From NCBI GenBank assembly GCA_050485485.1, contig JBJHBM010000026.1, positions 1-31,016 of the forward strand: DNA of 31,016 nucleotides, read 5' to 3'. Positions within the stretch are counted from its first letter, which is position 1. The number at the start of each line of letters is the position of its first letter. Below the pieces are notes generated by a model. It made no database searches. It had not been told where the DNA came from and was given only the letters and a program-made list of their open reading frames with translations. Below are positions 24,027 to 31,016 of this stretch, piece by piece. Position numbers and translations under genes: made by a program. Origin of the DNA: WHSO01 sp050485485 (GTDB taxonomy: Bacteria; Pseudomonadota; Alphaproteobacteria; SMXQ01).

Positions 24027-25384
24027 CAACAACCCCCGCGCCGGGGGAGGAACATGAGGAAGGCCCGACCATCGGACGCGCGCCGCCCGGCGCCACGACG
24101 CGAGCGGCGGCGATGATCGCGTCCGGCCTCCTCTCCGGCTTCCGCCGCGCCATGCGGCACCGGGACTACCGCAACTACACCATCGGCAGCGTGACGTCCC
24201 TGGTCGGCACCTGGGTCCACCGGGTGGCGCTCGGCTGGCTGGTGTGGGAGATCACCGGCTCCTACGCCTGGCTCGGCATCATCGCCTTCGCCGACATGTT
24301 CACCATGATGCTGTTCGCCCCCGTGGCCGGTAGCCTCGCCGACCGCATGGACCGGCTGCGCCTGCACATCTGGGCCCAGGTCGCGATGCTGGCGCAGGCG
24401 GTGGCGATGGCCGCGGTCTATTACGCAGGCCTCGCCGACATCCGGGTGCTGTTCGGCCTCACCGTCGCGCTCGGCGTGATGCACGCCTTCCATACCGCCT
24501 CGCGCCTCGCGCTCGTGCCCAACCTCGTGCCCCGCGAGGACCTGACGCCCGCCATCGCGATCAACTCCATGATCTTCAACGTGGCGCGCTTCGTCGGACC
24601 GGCGGTGGCCGGCATCGTCATCGTGCACCTCGGCGTCGGCCCCGCCTTCCTCGCCAACGTCGTTTCCTTCTCGATCTTCCTGTGGGCGCTCCTGAGCGTG
24701 CGCGACGTGCGCATCGAGCAGAAGGCGCGCGGCGACGCCGGGATGCTGGAGACCATCGCAGAGGGCGCACGCTACGCGCTGCGGCACCCCGGCATCGGGC
24801 CGGTCCTGCTGGTGCTGGCCGTTACCGCCTTCACCGGCCGGGCGCTGCCCGACCTGCTCGCGGGCTACGCCGACGGCGTGCTCGGCCGGGGCGTCGAGGG
24901 CCTCGCCTGGCTCGCCTCCGCCATGGGACTCGGCGCCACCCTGTCGGGCTTCTACTTCCTCGGCCGCGACGGCGTGAAGGGGATCACCGGCGTGGTGTTC
25001 ACGAGCGTGCTGCTGATGAGTGTGTCCTGCATCCTGTTCGTGCTGCTCGCGCACTTCTGGGCGACGGTGGTCCTGCTGGTGGTCGCGGGCTTCGCCATGA
25101 ACAACACCACCCTCGGCGCCCTCAACCTGATGCAGAACGCGGTCCACGGCCACATGCGCGGGCGCGTCATGTCGATGTACACCGTGATCCAGCAGGGCGC
25201 GCCCGCGGCCGGCACGCTGCTGATCGGCGCCATCGCCGAGCATGTGGGCCTGCCGTGGCCGATCGGGGTCGCCGCGGCGTGCGGCGTGGTCCTGTGGGTC
25301 GTGATGGCACCGCGCACGCGCCCGATCCGCGACGCGCTGGAAGGCGACCCGCCGGGCGCCCGCGACGGGAAGGCACCGGCATGA
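24023..25384 (+). CDS. MFS transporter, first of a tandem pair
   Basis: A 453-residue major facilitator protein of the MFS_3/EntS-like group, with about 12 membrane segments. After a polar N-terminus of about 45 residues it enters the membrane region with HRDYRNYTIGSVTSLVGTWV. The family A-motif is seen as GSLADRMDRLR in the loop between segments 2 and 3. A second motif, RGRVMSMYTVIQQGAPAAG, lies in the later half. The start ATG overlaps the IOR stop (ATGA), so it is translationally coupled. An internal ATG at 24113 would remove the polar leader and is an alternative. It is clearly paralogous to the following gene. Export or uptake of an aromatic or branched acid linked to the IOR reaction is plausible but inferred. 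Confidence 0.88.
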   Translation: MTTTPAPGEEHEEGPTIGRAPPGATTRAAAMIASGLLSGFRRAMRHRDYRNYTIGSVTSLVGTWVHRVALGWLVWEITGSYAWLGIIAFADMFTMMLFAPVAGSLADRMDRLRLHIWAQVAMLAQAVAMAAVYYAGLADIRVLFGLTVALGVMHAFHTASRLALVPNLVPREDLTPAIAINSMIFNVARFVGPAVAGIVIVHLGVGPAFLANVVSFSIFLWALLSVRDVRIEQKARGDAGMLETIAEGARYALRHPGIGPVLLVLAVTAFTGRALPDLLAGYADGVLGRGVEGLAWLASAMGLGATLSGFYFLGRDGVKGITGVVFTSVLLMSVSCILFVLLAHFWATVVLLVVAGFAMNNTTLGALNLMQNAVHGHMRGRVMSMYTVIQQGAPAAGTLLIGAIAEHVGLPWPIGVAAACGVVLWVVMAPRTRPIRDALEGDPPGARDGKAPA

Positions 25385-26688
25385 TCGGCGGCGGCAACTG
25401 GGCCCAGGTGCGGGTCGCGCTGGCGCACCGCGACCACCGGCTGTTCAACTACACGCTGGTCCCGACGCTCACCAGCCTGTGGGCGCAACGCACCGGCATA
25501 GGCTGGCTGGCATGGGAGTTGACCCATTCGCCCATCTGGCTCGGCGTCGTCGCCGCCGCCGACCTGCTGCCCGCCGTGTTCCTGTCGCCGTTCGCGGGCG
25601 TCGCCGCCGACCGCTCCAACCCGGTCAGGATGATGTGGCTGACCCAGGCCATCATCATGGTTCACGCGCTCGCGCTGTGGACCATGACGGCGACGGGCGT
25701 GATCGACATCTGGATGCTGCTCGGCTTCGCGCTCGTGAGCGGCATCAACCAGCCCTACTCCACCGCCGCGCGCATGGTGTTCTACCCGACGCTGGTGCCG
25801 AAGCGCGACCTCGCCACGGCGGTCGCCATCAACTCGACCATCTTCAACCTCGGCCGCGCCCTGGGCCCGGCCATCGGCGGGCTGATGATCGGGCCGTTCG
25901 GGGTGGCCACGCTGTTCTTCGTCAACTTCGCCTGCTTCCTCGCCCACAACCTCAACCTGCTGCGCATCAAGGGCATGTACGCCGAGCACATCGAGCGCAC
26001 CCGCAAGGGCATGTGGCGCGAGATCCGCGACGGGCTGGGCTACGTCGCGCGCCATCCCGGCATCGGGCCGATGCTCGCGCTGCTCACGATCTCCTCCGCC
26101 ATGTCGCGGCCCGTCACCGAGCTCCTGCCCGGCTTCGTCGACGCGGTGTTCGGGCGCGGCCCCGAGGCGCTCGGCATCCTGCTCGGCGCGGCCGGCCTCG
26201 GCGGCCTGGTCGGCGCGGCGTGGCTCACCCAGCGCGGGCCGGTCGCGGGCCTCACCCGCACCGTGGTGTTCCAGACCTTCGTGATGGGCGCCACCACCAC
26301 CGCCTTCGCGCTGGCAGGCGATTTCTGGCTCGGCATGGCCTGCATCTTCGCAGTCGGCTTCACCCAGGTGGTGACGGGCACCGGCACCCAGGCGCTGCTG
26401 CAGGTGGCGGTGGCGCCCGAGATGCGCGGGCGTGCGATGTCTCTCTACGCGCTGGTGTGGCGCGGCATGCCGGCGGTGGGCGCGATCGGGATCGGCTTCG
26501 CGGCGGAGCAGGTCGGCCTCGGCCCCGCCGTGGCGGCGGCAGGCGCCGTCTGCATGGTGGCGTGGCTGTGGTCGCGCACCCTGCTCGGCCGCATGGCACC
26601 CGCGCTCGAGGACAAGGCCGCGGCCTGGAGCGCGACGGGGAGCGCGACGGAGAGCGCGACGGGGGGCGCGACCGGGAAAGACCCGTGA
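25381..26688 (+). CDS. MFS transporter, second of a tandem pair
   Basis: A 435-residue paralogue of the preceding protein, also MFS_3-like. Equivalent landmarks are HRDHRLFNYTLVPTLTSLWA at the start of segment 1, GVAADRSNPVRMM after segment 2, RHPGIGPMLALL mid-protein (RHPGIGPVLLVL in the first) and RGRAMSLYALVWRGMPAVG late. Its ATG overlaps the previous stop by four bases, so the IOR and both carriers form one coupled operon. The last 20 residues are an Ala/Thr/Ser/Gly tail made by four copies of a 12-bp repeat and are probably dispensable. Overall identity to its neighbour looks moderate, so the duplication is old. The two may act as a pair or on different substrates. Confidence 0.88.
   Translation: MIGGGNWAQVRVALAHRDHRLFNYTLVPTLTSLWAQRTGIGWLAWELTHSPIWLGVVAAADLLPAVFLSPFAGVAADRSNPVRMMWLTQAIIMVHALALWTMTATGVIDIWMLLGFALVSGINQPYSTAARMVFYPTLVPKRDLATAVAINSTIFNLGRALGPAIGGLMIGPFGVATLFFVNFACFLAHNLNLLRIKGMYAEHIERTRKGMWREIRDGLGYVARHPGIGPMLALLTISSAMSRPVTELLPGFVDAVFGRGPEALGILLGAAGLGGLVGAAWLTQRGPVAGLTRTVVFQTFVMGATTTAFALAGDFWLGMACIFAVGFTQVVTGTGTQALLQVAVAPEMRGRAMSLYALVWRGMPAVGAIGIGFAAEQVGLGPAVAAAGAVCMVAWLWSRTLLGRMAPALEDKAAAWSATGSATESATGGATGKDP
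26629..26676. repeat. four copies of a 12-bp tandem repeat in the MFS 3' end
   Basis: The units at 26629, 26641, 26653 and 26665 are AGCGCGACGGGG and three variants (the second and fourth differ by one or two bases). Being 12 bp long, they add four residues each (SATG, SATE, SATG, GATG) without shifting the frame. Confidence 0.9.
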
Positions 26689-26718
26689 ATCCGGGCTCCC
26701 GCCCTTGGCGCGCGGGCC

Positions 26719-26747
26719 TTGCGGCAGGGCGGCGCGGCCCCTAAATT
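26719..26747 (+). promoter_or_regulatory. possible nadA promoter
   Basis: TTGCGG (26719-26724) and TAAATT (26742-26747) are separated by 17 bases and each match about four of six consensus positions. They fall in the 142-bp spacer 26689-26830, which has no gene. A strong GGAGG (26759-26763) follows but is badly placed for the ATG at 26831. Confidence 0.4.
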
Positions 26748-26830
26748 AAGGAGACGAAGGAGGGTGCTTGCGCCGGGGTACGGCGCGCATCCCGCCTTAT
26801 TCCGCACAATCCGCCGAGGCACGACGGCCG

Positions 26831-27838
26831 ATGAGCCAGACCGACACGCTCGAATACACTCCCGACATCGGCCGCGAGACCGCGCCGCTCTATGCGCGCG
26901 TGCGCCACGTCATTCCCGAGATCGAATGGCCGGTCCACGCGCCCTACGTCGCGGCGATCAACCGCCTCAAGAAGGAGCGCAATGCGGTCATCCTCGCGCA
27001 CAACTACATGACGCCCGAGATCTTCCACTGCGTCGGCGACTTCGTGGGCGATTCGCTGGCGCTCGCCCAGATGGCGCAGAAGACCGACGCCGACGTGATC
27101 GTGCTGGCGGGCGTACACTTCATGGCGGAGACCGCGAAGCTGCTCAACCCCGGCAAGACCGTGCTGATCCCCGACGCGAACGCGGGCTGCACCCTCGATG
27201 CCTCGATCACCGCGGAGGACGTGCGCGCCCTCAAGGCCAGATACCCGGGGCGCCCCGTGGTCACCTACGTCAACACGTCGGCCGCCGTGAAGGCGGAATC
27301 GGACATCTGCTGCACCTCCTCCAACGCCGTGAGGATCGTCGAATCCCTCGGCGTACCGGAGGTCATCATGACTCCGGACGAATACCTCGCGGGCTTCGTC
27401 GCCTCGCAGACCAAGGTGAAGGTGATCCCCTGGAAGGGCCACTGCATGGTGCACGAGGCCTTCACCGCCGGGGAGATCCGCGACTACCGCAAGTCCTACG
27501 GCGGCGACATCGTCGTGGTCGCCCATCCCGAGTGCCCGGGCGACGTGCTGGCGGAGGCCGATTTCGTCGGCTCCACCTCCGCCATGATCGACTACGTCCG
27601 CACCCGCAAGCCCCGGCGCGTGTTCATGGTGACGGAGTGCTCCATGAGCGACAACGTCGCCGCCGAGGAGCCGGAGGTCGAGTTCGTCCGGCCCTGCAAC
27701 CTGTGCCCCTACATGAAGATGATCTCGCTGCCCAAGATCCTGCGCGCGCTGGAGACGCTGGAGCCGCGCGTCGAGATTTCGGCGGACGTCGCGGCGCGCG
27801 CGCGCCTGGCGGTCGAGCGGATGCTCGCGGCGAGCTAA
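26831..27838 (+). CDS. nadA: quinolinate synthase A
   Basis: NadA condenses iminoaspartate with dihydroxyacetone phosphate to quinolinate in NAD synthesis, using a [4Fe-4S] cluster. The likely cluster ligands are present: C120 (DANAGCTLDAS), C205 (WKGHCMVH) and C292 (CNLCPYMK). AHNYM (56-60) and VTYVNTSAAVKAESDICC (144-161) are further signatures. The protein has 335 residues. The ATG at 26831 gives the usual family beginning, but its ribosome binding site is weak (GAGG at 26816-26819). A TTG at 26768 lies four bases after GGAGG and would add 21 residues, so the true start is not certain. No nadB or nadC is in the window. The last codons and stop are followed by a 24-bp duplicate of themselves. 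Confidence 0.95.
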   Translation: MSQTDTLEYTPDIGRETAPLYARVRHVIPEIEWPVHAPYVAAINRLKKERNAVILAHNYMTPEIFHCVGDFVGDSLALAQMAQKTDADVIVLAGVHFMAETAKLLNPGKTVLIPDANAGCTLDASITAEDVRALKARYPGRPVVTYVNTSAAVKAESDICCTSSNAVRIVESLGVPEVIMTPDEYLAGFVASQTKVKVIPWKGHCMVHEAFTAGEIRDYRKSYGGDIVVVAHPECPGDVLAEADFVGSTSAMIDYVRTRKPRRVFMVTECSMSDNVAAEEPEVEFVRPCNLCPYMKMISLPKILRALETLEPRVEISADVAARARLAVERMLAAS

Positions 27839-27862
27839 ATGCGGATGCTCGTGGCGAGCTAG
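27817..27862. repeat. tandem duplication of the nadA 3' end including its stop
   Basis: The 22 bases 27817-27838 (last codons and TAA of nadA) recur at 27841-27862 with 20 of 22 matching, at a period of 24 bases. The second copy is in the same frame and ends in TAG. So if the TAA were read through, the protein would gain MRMLVAS and stop again. Confidence 0.9.
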
Positions 27863-27869
27863 GCGCCTT

Positions 27870-29777
27870 TCAGGCGGTCGCGGCCCGGCCATCGTCGTCT
27901 GCGGCCGCCACCGCGCGCAGTTGCTTCGGCGGCGCGGCGCCGAGCGCCGCCTCGATCTGGCTCCGATCGAGGGATTCCTCGGCCTCGAGGCAGGCCACCA
28001 ACCGCTCGATCCCGTCGCGATGGGCGACGATCACTGCGCGGGCGCGCGCCTCCTCCGCGCGCAGCAGCTCCCCTACCGCCCGGTCCACCTCGCCCGCCGC
28101 CGCCTCCGAGAAGCGGCGCGGCAGGGCGATCTCGCGCCCGAGGAACGGATGCTCGTCGCTCTCGCGCAAGTCCACGGGGCCGATCTCCTCCGACATGCCC
28201 CAGCGCGACACCATCGCGCGCGCGAGTGCGGTCGCGTTGCGGATGTCGTCGTCGGCGCCGGACGAGATCGAGGCCAGCAGCTCGCGCTCCGCGACCCGGC
28301 CCGCGAGCGTCACCGCGAGCCGGTCCCGGAGGTAGGATTCCGGCAGGGTATGGCGGTCCTCGGCGGGCAGCTGGTGGGTGGCCCCGAGCGCGCGCCCGCG
28401 CGGGATGATCGTCACCTTGTAGAGGGGATCGGCCTCGGGCAGGAAGTAGGCCACCGTGACGTGGCCCGCCTCGTGGACCGCGAGGCGGTGGCGCTCCTCG
28501 GGCTGGATTGCGAGGGTCCGCACGGTGCCGAGCAGGATGCGGTCGCGCATCTCGTCGAAGTGGCGCATGCCCACCTCGGCGGCGCCCGCGCGCGCGGCGG
28601 CCATCGCCGCCTCGTTGCACAGGTTCTTGATGTCGGCGCCCGAGAAGCCGGGGATGCCCGCGGCGATGGTCTCGAGCGCGACGTCGTCCGCGAGTGGAAT
28701 CCGGCGCGTGTGCACCTTGAGAATGGCGACGCGCGCCGCCTTGTCGGGCAGGTCGAGCGTCACGTGGCGGTCGAAGCGCCCGGGGCGCAGCAGCGCGGGA
28801 TCGAGCACGTCCGGCCGGTTGGTCGCGGCCAGCACGATCACCGCCTCGTGCCCCTCGAACCCGTCGAGCTCGGCGAGGATCTGGTTGAGCGTCTGCTCGC
28901 GCTCGTCGTGGCCGCCGCCGAGGCCGGTGCCACGCACGCGCCCGATCGAGTCGAGCTCGTCGATGAAGATGATCGCGGGCTGGCGCTCCTTGGCCTCGTC
29001 GAACATGCGCCGCACCCGCGAGGCGCCGACGCCGACGAAGACCTCGATGAACTCGGAGGCCGAGATCGAGAAGAACGGCACGCCCGCCTCTCCCGCCAGC
29101 GCGCGCGCCAGCAGCGTCTTGCCGGTGCCGGGCGGGCCCATCAGCAGCACCCCGCGCGGCACCTCCGCACCGAGGCGCGTGTAGCGCTCAGGATCACGCA
29201 GGAAATCCACCAGCTCGGAGACCTCGCGCTTGGCGTTGTCCTGGCCCGCCACCTCGGCGAAGGTCACCTTGGGGACGGTCGCCTCCTTCTCCTGGCGCGG
29301 GCTACGCAGGATGCCGCCGGCGCCGCCGAGGCCGTCGAGCCCGCCCGCGATGTTGCGGAAGCTGCGGCGCCAGAACCACCAGTAGACGCCGAGGAACAGC
29401 AGCCACGGCAGGAGCCCGGCGAGGATGCGCCAGCCGCCCGCCTCCTCCACGGACTGCACGTCCACCCGCACGCCTGCCGCCTCGAGGGCGGGCAGCAGCT
29501 CGGGATCGCCGAAGGCGGGCACGTCGCTCGAGAAGGCGGCGACCATGCCCCCGCCCTCCCCGATGGCGGCCGGCTCCCGCAGATGGCCCTCGATCCGGTT
29601 GCCGCGCAGTGACACGGCCGCGACCGCGCCTTCGGCGACCAGCGCCTTCACCTGCGAATAGGGGATCGGCCGCGCGGTCTCGCGCTCGGACGGGTATTGA
29701 AGGGCGGCGAAGGCCGCGAACAGCAGGACGGCACCGAGCAGCACCAGCGTCGGCAACCATTTGGCGTATGGACCCAT
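27870..29777 (-). CDS. FtsH-type ATP-dependent membrane zinc protease
   Basis: FtsH proteins are hexameric AAA+ proteases that pull membrane and soluble proteins through a pore and degrade them. This 635-residue member has two membrane segments (about 8-27 and 118-136) flanking a periplasmic domain. The ATPase contains Walker A GPPGTGKT (214-221), the pore loop FVGV (247-250), Walker B IIFIDE (269-274) and arginine fingers R334 and R337 in GRFDR. The protease site is HEAGH (435-439) with the third zinc ligand probably D511. All are intact. The N-terminus differs from the usual housekeeping FtsH (MNNFGRN-type), so it may be a second, specialised copy. The ATG at 29777 has AGGAGCC upstream. It follows the DUF1244 gene by 52 bp on the same strand. 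Confidence 0.93.
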   Translation of the reverse strand: MGPYAKWLPTLVLLGAVLLFAAFAALQYPSERETARPIPYSQVKALVAEGAVAAVSLRGNRIEGHLREPAAIGEGGGMVAAFSSDVPAFGDPELLPALEAAGVRVDVQSVEEAGGWRILAGLLPWLLFLGVYWWFWRRSFRNIAGGLDGLGGAGGILRSPRQEKEATVPKVTFAEVAGQDNAKREVSELVDFLRDPERYTRLGAEVPRGVLLMGPPGTGKTLLARALAGEAGVPFFSISASEFIEVFVGVGASRVRRMFDEAKERQPAIIFIDELDSIGRVRGTGLGGGHDEREQTLNQILAELDGFEGHEAVIVLAATNRPDVLDPALLRPGRFDRHVTLDLPDKAARVAILKVHTRRIPLADDVALETIAAGIPGFSGADIKNLCNEAAMAAARAGAAEVGMRHFDEMRDRILLGTVRTLAIQPEERHRLAVHEAGHVTVAYFLPEADPLYKVTIIPRGRALGATHQLPAEDRHTLPESYLRDRLAVTLAGRVAERELLASISSGADDDIRNATALARAMVSRWGMSEEIGPVDLRESDEHPFLGREIALPRRFSEAAAGEVDRAVGELLRAEEARARAVIVAHRDGIERLVACLEAEESLDRSQIEAALGAAPPKQLRAVAAADDDGRAATA

Positions 29778-29829
29778 GCGAGCCTGGCTCCTGGCGGCGC
29801 CGTGCGGCGCGGCGGTAGCGGGGGCGGCC

Positions 29830-30123
29830 TCAGCCCCCGGCCTTGGCCTTGAAGGCGGCCTGCTGCGCGGGCGTCGCCTCCTTCTGGTACTTGTCCTTCC
29901 ACGCGGCGTAGGGCATGCCGTACACCAGTTCGCGCGCCTGCTCGTAGTCGAGCGCCACGCCGCGCTCCTTGGCCGCCGCCGCCATCCACTTGGAGAGGCA
30001 GTTGCGGCAGAACCCGGCGAGGTTCATCAGGTCGATGTTCTGAACTTCTGTGTGGTCGCGCAGGTGCTGGACCAGCGTGCGGAACGCCGCGGCCTCCAGC
30101 TCGGTCCTGGTCTGTTCGTCCAT
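29830..30123 (-). CDS. DUF1244 family protein
   Basis: A 97-residue helical protein of the DUF1244 family, found mainly in alpha- and gammaproteobacteria and of unknown function. The family core is unmistakable: FRTLVQHLRDHTEVQNIDLM (14-33), then NLAGFCRNCLSKW (34-46) with C39 and C42, and VYGMPYAAWKDKYQKEAT (67-84). The CxxC pair could bind metal or be redox active, but I know of no proof. I chose the ATG at 30123 because GAGGGAGAG lies just upstream and the family begins here; the open frame to 30240 overlaps the next gene's 3' end. It sits between the glcF-like gene and the FtsH gene on the same strand, with gaps of 55 and 52 bp. Confidence 0.93.
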   Translation of the reverse strand: MDEQTRTELEAAAFRTLVQHLRDHTEVQNIDLMNLAGFCRNCLSKWMAAAAKERGVALDYEQARELVYGMPYAAWKDKYQKEATPAQQAAFKAKAGG

Positions 30124-30178
30124 GCGGCTCTCCCTCGGGTCGGGGTGGGTTTCTTCCAGTATAGCAAAGCCGCGCGCC

Positions 30179-31016
30179 TCACGCGCCCCCGAGCCCGTCC
30201 GGCGGCGGGCCGCCGGTGGCCCAGTCCATGAGCGCTGCAAGGTGGACCACGGGCAGCCCGAGGCGCGGCGCGAGCTGGGTCATGCAGCCGAGGTTGGCCG
30301 ACACCACGAGGTCGGCTCCGAGCGCGTCGAGCGCGGCCGCCTTGCGCGCACCCAGCGCCGCCGCCATCGCCGGCTCGAGCGCGTTGTAGGTGCCGGCCGA
30401 GCCGCAGCAATAGCCCTCCGCCGGCACCAGCACGCGGAACCCCGCCCGCTCCATCAGCGCGACGGGGGCCCGCGTCACGCCCTGGCCGTTGACGAGCGAG
30501 CACGGCGCCTGCCACGCGACCGTGCAGGGCGGCAGGTCGCCGCGGAACGGCAGGTCGAGCCCGGCAAGGAACTCGGAGGCGTCGCGCACCAGCGCCGCGA
30601 CCGCGGCCGCGCGCGCCGCCCAGCCGGGGTCGTCGGCGAGCAGGCGGGTGTAGTCCTTCATCAGCGTGCCGCAGCCGGCGGCGGTCTGCACCACGGCCGC
30701 GAGGCCCGCGTCGGCGCGGGCCTTCTCGACGAGGGCGATCATGGCGCGCGCCCGCGCGCGCGCGGCCTCGCCGTGGCCCAGGTGGTGCTCGATCGCGCCG
30801 CAGCACGGCGTCCCGCGCGGCACCAGCACCTCGATCCCGGCGCGGTTGAGCACCCGGACCAGGGATCGGACGATGCCGGGATCGAGCGCCGCCTGGGCGC
30901 AGCCCGCCGGCACCAGCACGCGCCCGCGCCACGTCCCTTGCGCCGGATAGAGGTCGGGCCCCGGGCCCGGCGCTGCGGGCCGCGCCGCGGCGGCGAGGCC
31001 GAGGGCGGCGCCGAGG
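30179..31016 (-). CDS. glcF: glycolate oxidase iron-sulfur subunit, C-terminal part (gene cut by window edge)
   Basis: The frame is open from its stop at 30179 to the window edge and gives 278 residues, so the 5' end and promoter are missing. The visible part has two cysteine-rich CCG domains. The first has GCAQAALDP with TPCCGAIEHHLGH and the second has APCSLVNGQG with GYCCGSAGTYN, as in GlcF, the subunit that takes electrons from glycolate oxidation by GlcD/GlcE to the quinone pool. GlcF is normally about 400-440 residues, so the missing portion should carry the two ferredoxin-like 4Fe-4S motifs. Related CCG-domain proteins (lactate utilisation LutA, GlpC) are less likely, given the GCAQ and EHHLGH wording. 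glcD and glcE, if present, would lie beyond base 31016. Confidence 0.88.
   Translation of the reverse strand, partial: LGAALGLAAAARPAAPGPGPDLYPAQGTWRGRVLVPAGCAQAALDPGIVRSLVRVLNRAGIEVLVPRGTPCCGAIEHHLGHGEAARARARAMIALVEKARADAGLAAVVQTAAGCGTLMKDYTRLLADDPGWAARAAAVAALVRDASEFLAGLDLPFRGDLPPCTVAWQAPCSLVNGQGVTRAPVALMERAGFRVLVPAEGYCCGSAGTYNALEPAMAAALGARKAAALDALGADLVVSANLGCMTQLAPRLGLPVVHLAALMDWATGGPPPDGLGGA

Noticed and set aside
20442..24032. A 1196-codon antisense frame opposite the indolepyruvate oxidoreductase
   Set aside because: Its composition (Arg, Gly, Ala, His) and near-perfect mirroring of the sense gene show it is a GC-skew artefact. No start signal or motif supports it.
27864..27876. A hairpin CGCCT-TTC-AGGCG as an ftsH terminator
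   Set aside because: It overlaps the ftsH stop codon, has only five pairs and is followed by no T-run on the minus strand.

Overview
The window looks like chromosomal DNA from a very GC-rich alphaproteobacterium (my estimate by eye is about 70-75% GC). The assignment rests on gene content: a three-subunit proton-translocating transhydrogenase (pntAA/pntAB/pntB), a COQ9-family protein beside peptide deformylase and rpsU, a DUF1244 protein, and intergenic TTAA-N7-TTAA(C) elements resembling binding sites of the alphaproteobacterial cell-cycle regulator CtrA. I would not name an order with confidence. I see no rRNA, tRNA, CRISPR array, insertion sequence or complete prophage. Genes are tightly packed, and many neighbouring genes share 1-4 bp overlaps.

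Layout. 1-127: possible 3' end of an unknown gene. 128-437: gene-free, with an AT-rich island. 438-2572 (+): purE and purK, then an orphan gene of a phage-associated family. 2573-6513 (-): peptide deformylase, COQ9 and a membrane GH17-GT2 glucan synthase-like fusion, in transcription order def to coq9 to GH17-GT2. 6725-9511 (+): rpsU with its terminator, then an MHYT-PAS-GGDEF-EAL cyclic-di-GMP protein with a TTAA-N7-TTAA box upstream. 9552-12960 (-): a GFA/CENP-V zinc protein and the pnt operon. 13096-14943 (-): an M3 oligoendopeptidase. 15040-16854 (+): a long-chain acyl-CoA synthetase. 16902-20437 (-): an orphan tripartite tricarboxylate transporter (TTT) binding protein, a large pentapeptide-repeat protein and a UDP-glucuronate 4-epimerase-like enzyme. 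20574-26688 (+): a fused indolepyruvate ferredoxin oxidoreductase translationally coupled to two paralogous MFS transporters. 26831-27838 (+): nadA. 27870-31016 (-): an FtsH-type protease, a DUF1244 protein and the 3' part of a glcF-like gene cut by the window edge.

How the genes fit together. Most of the content is core metabolism: purine synthesis, NAD synthesis, NADPH supply, ubiquinone, fatty-acid activation, glycolate and 2-oxoacid oxidation. Cell-surface and signalling genes are interspersed: beta-glucan synthesis, UDP-galacturonate supply and c-di-GMP turnover. I found no convincing new multi-gene system. The items most worth following up are: the CtrA-like boxes, each next to a regulatory or uncharacterised gene; the pentapeptide protein, which appears to be two copies of one capped beta-helix module, each interrupted after exactly 17 repeats; the IOR-MFS-MFS operon; the phage-type orphan gene behind purEK; and a recurring pattern of short in-frame tandem duplications at the ends of genes (pepF N-terminus, MFS C-terminus, nadA C-terminus with its stop codon).
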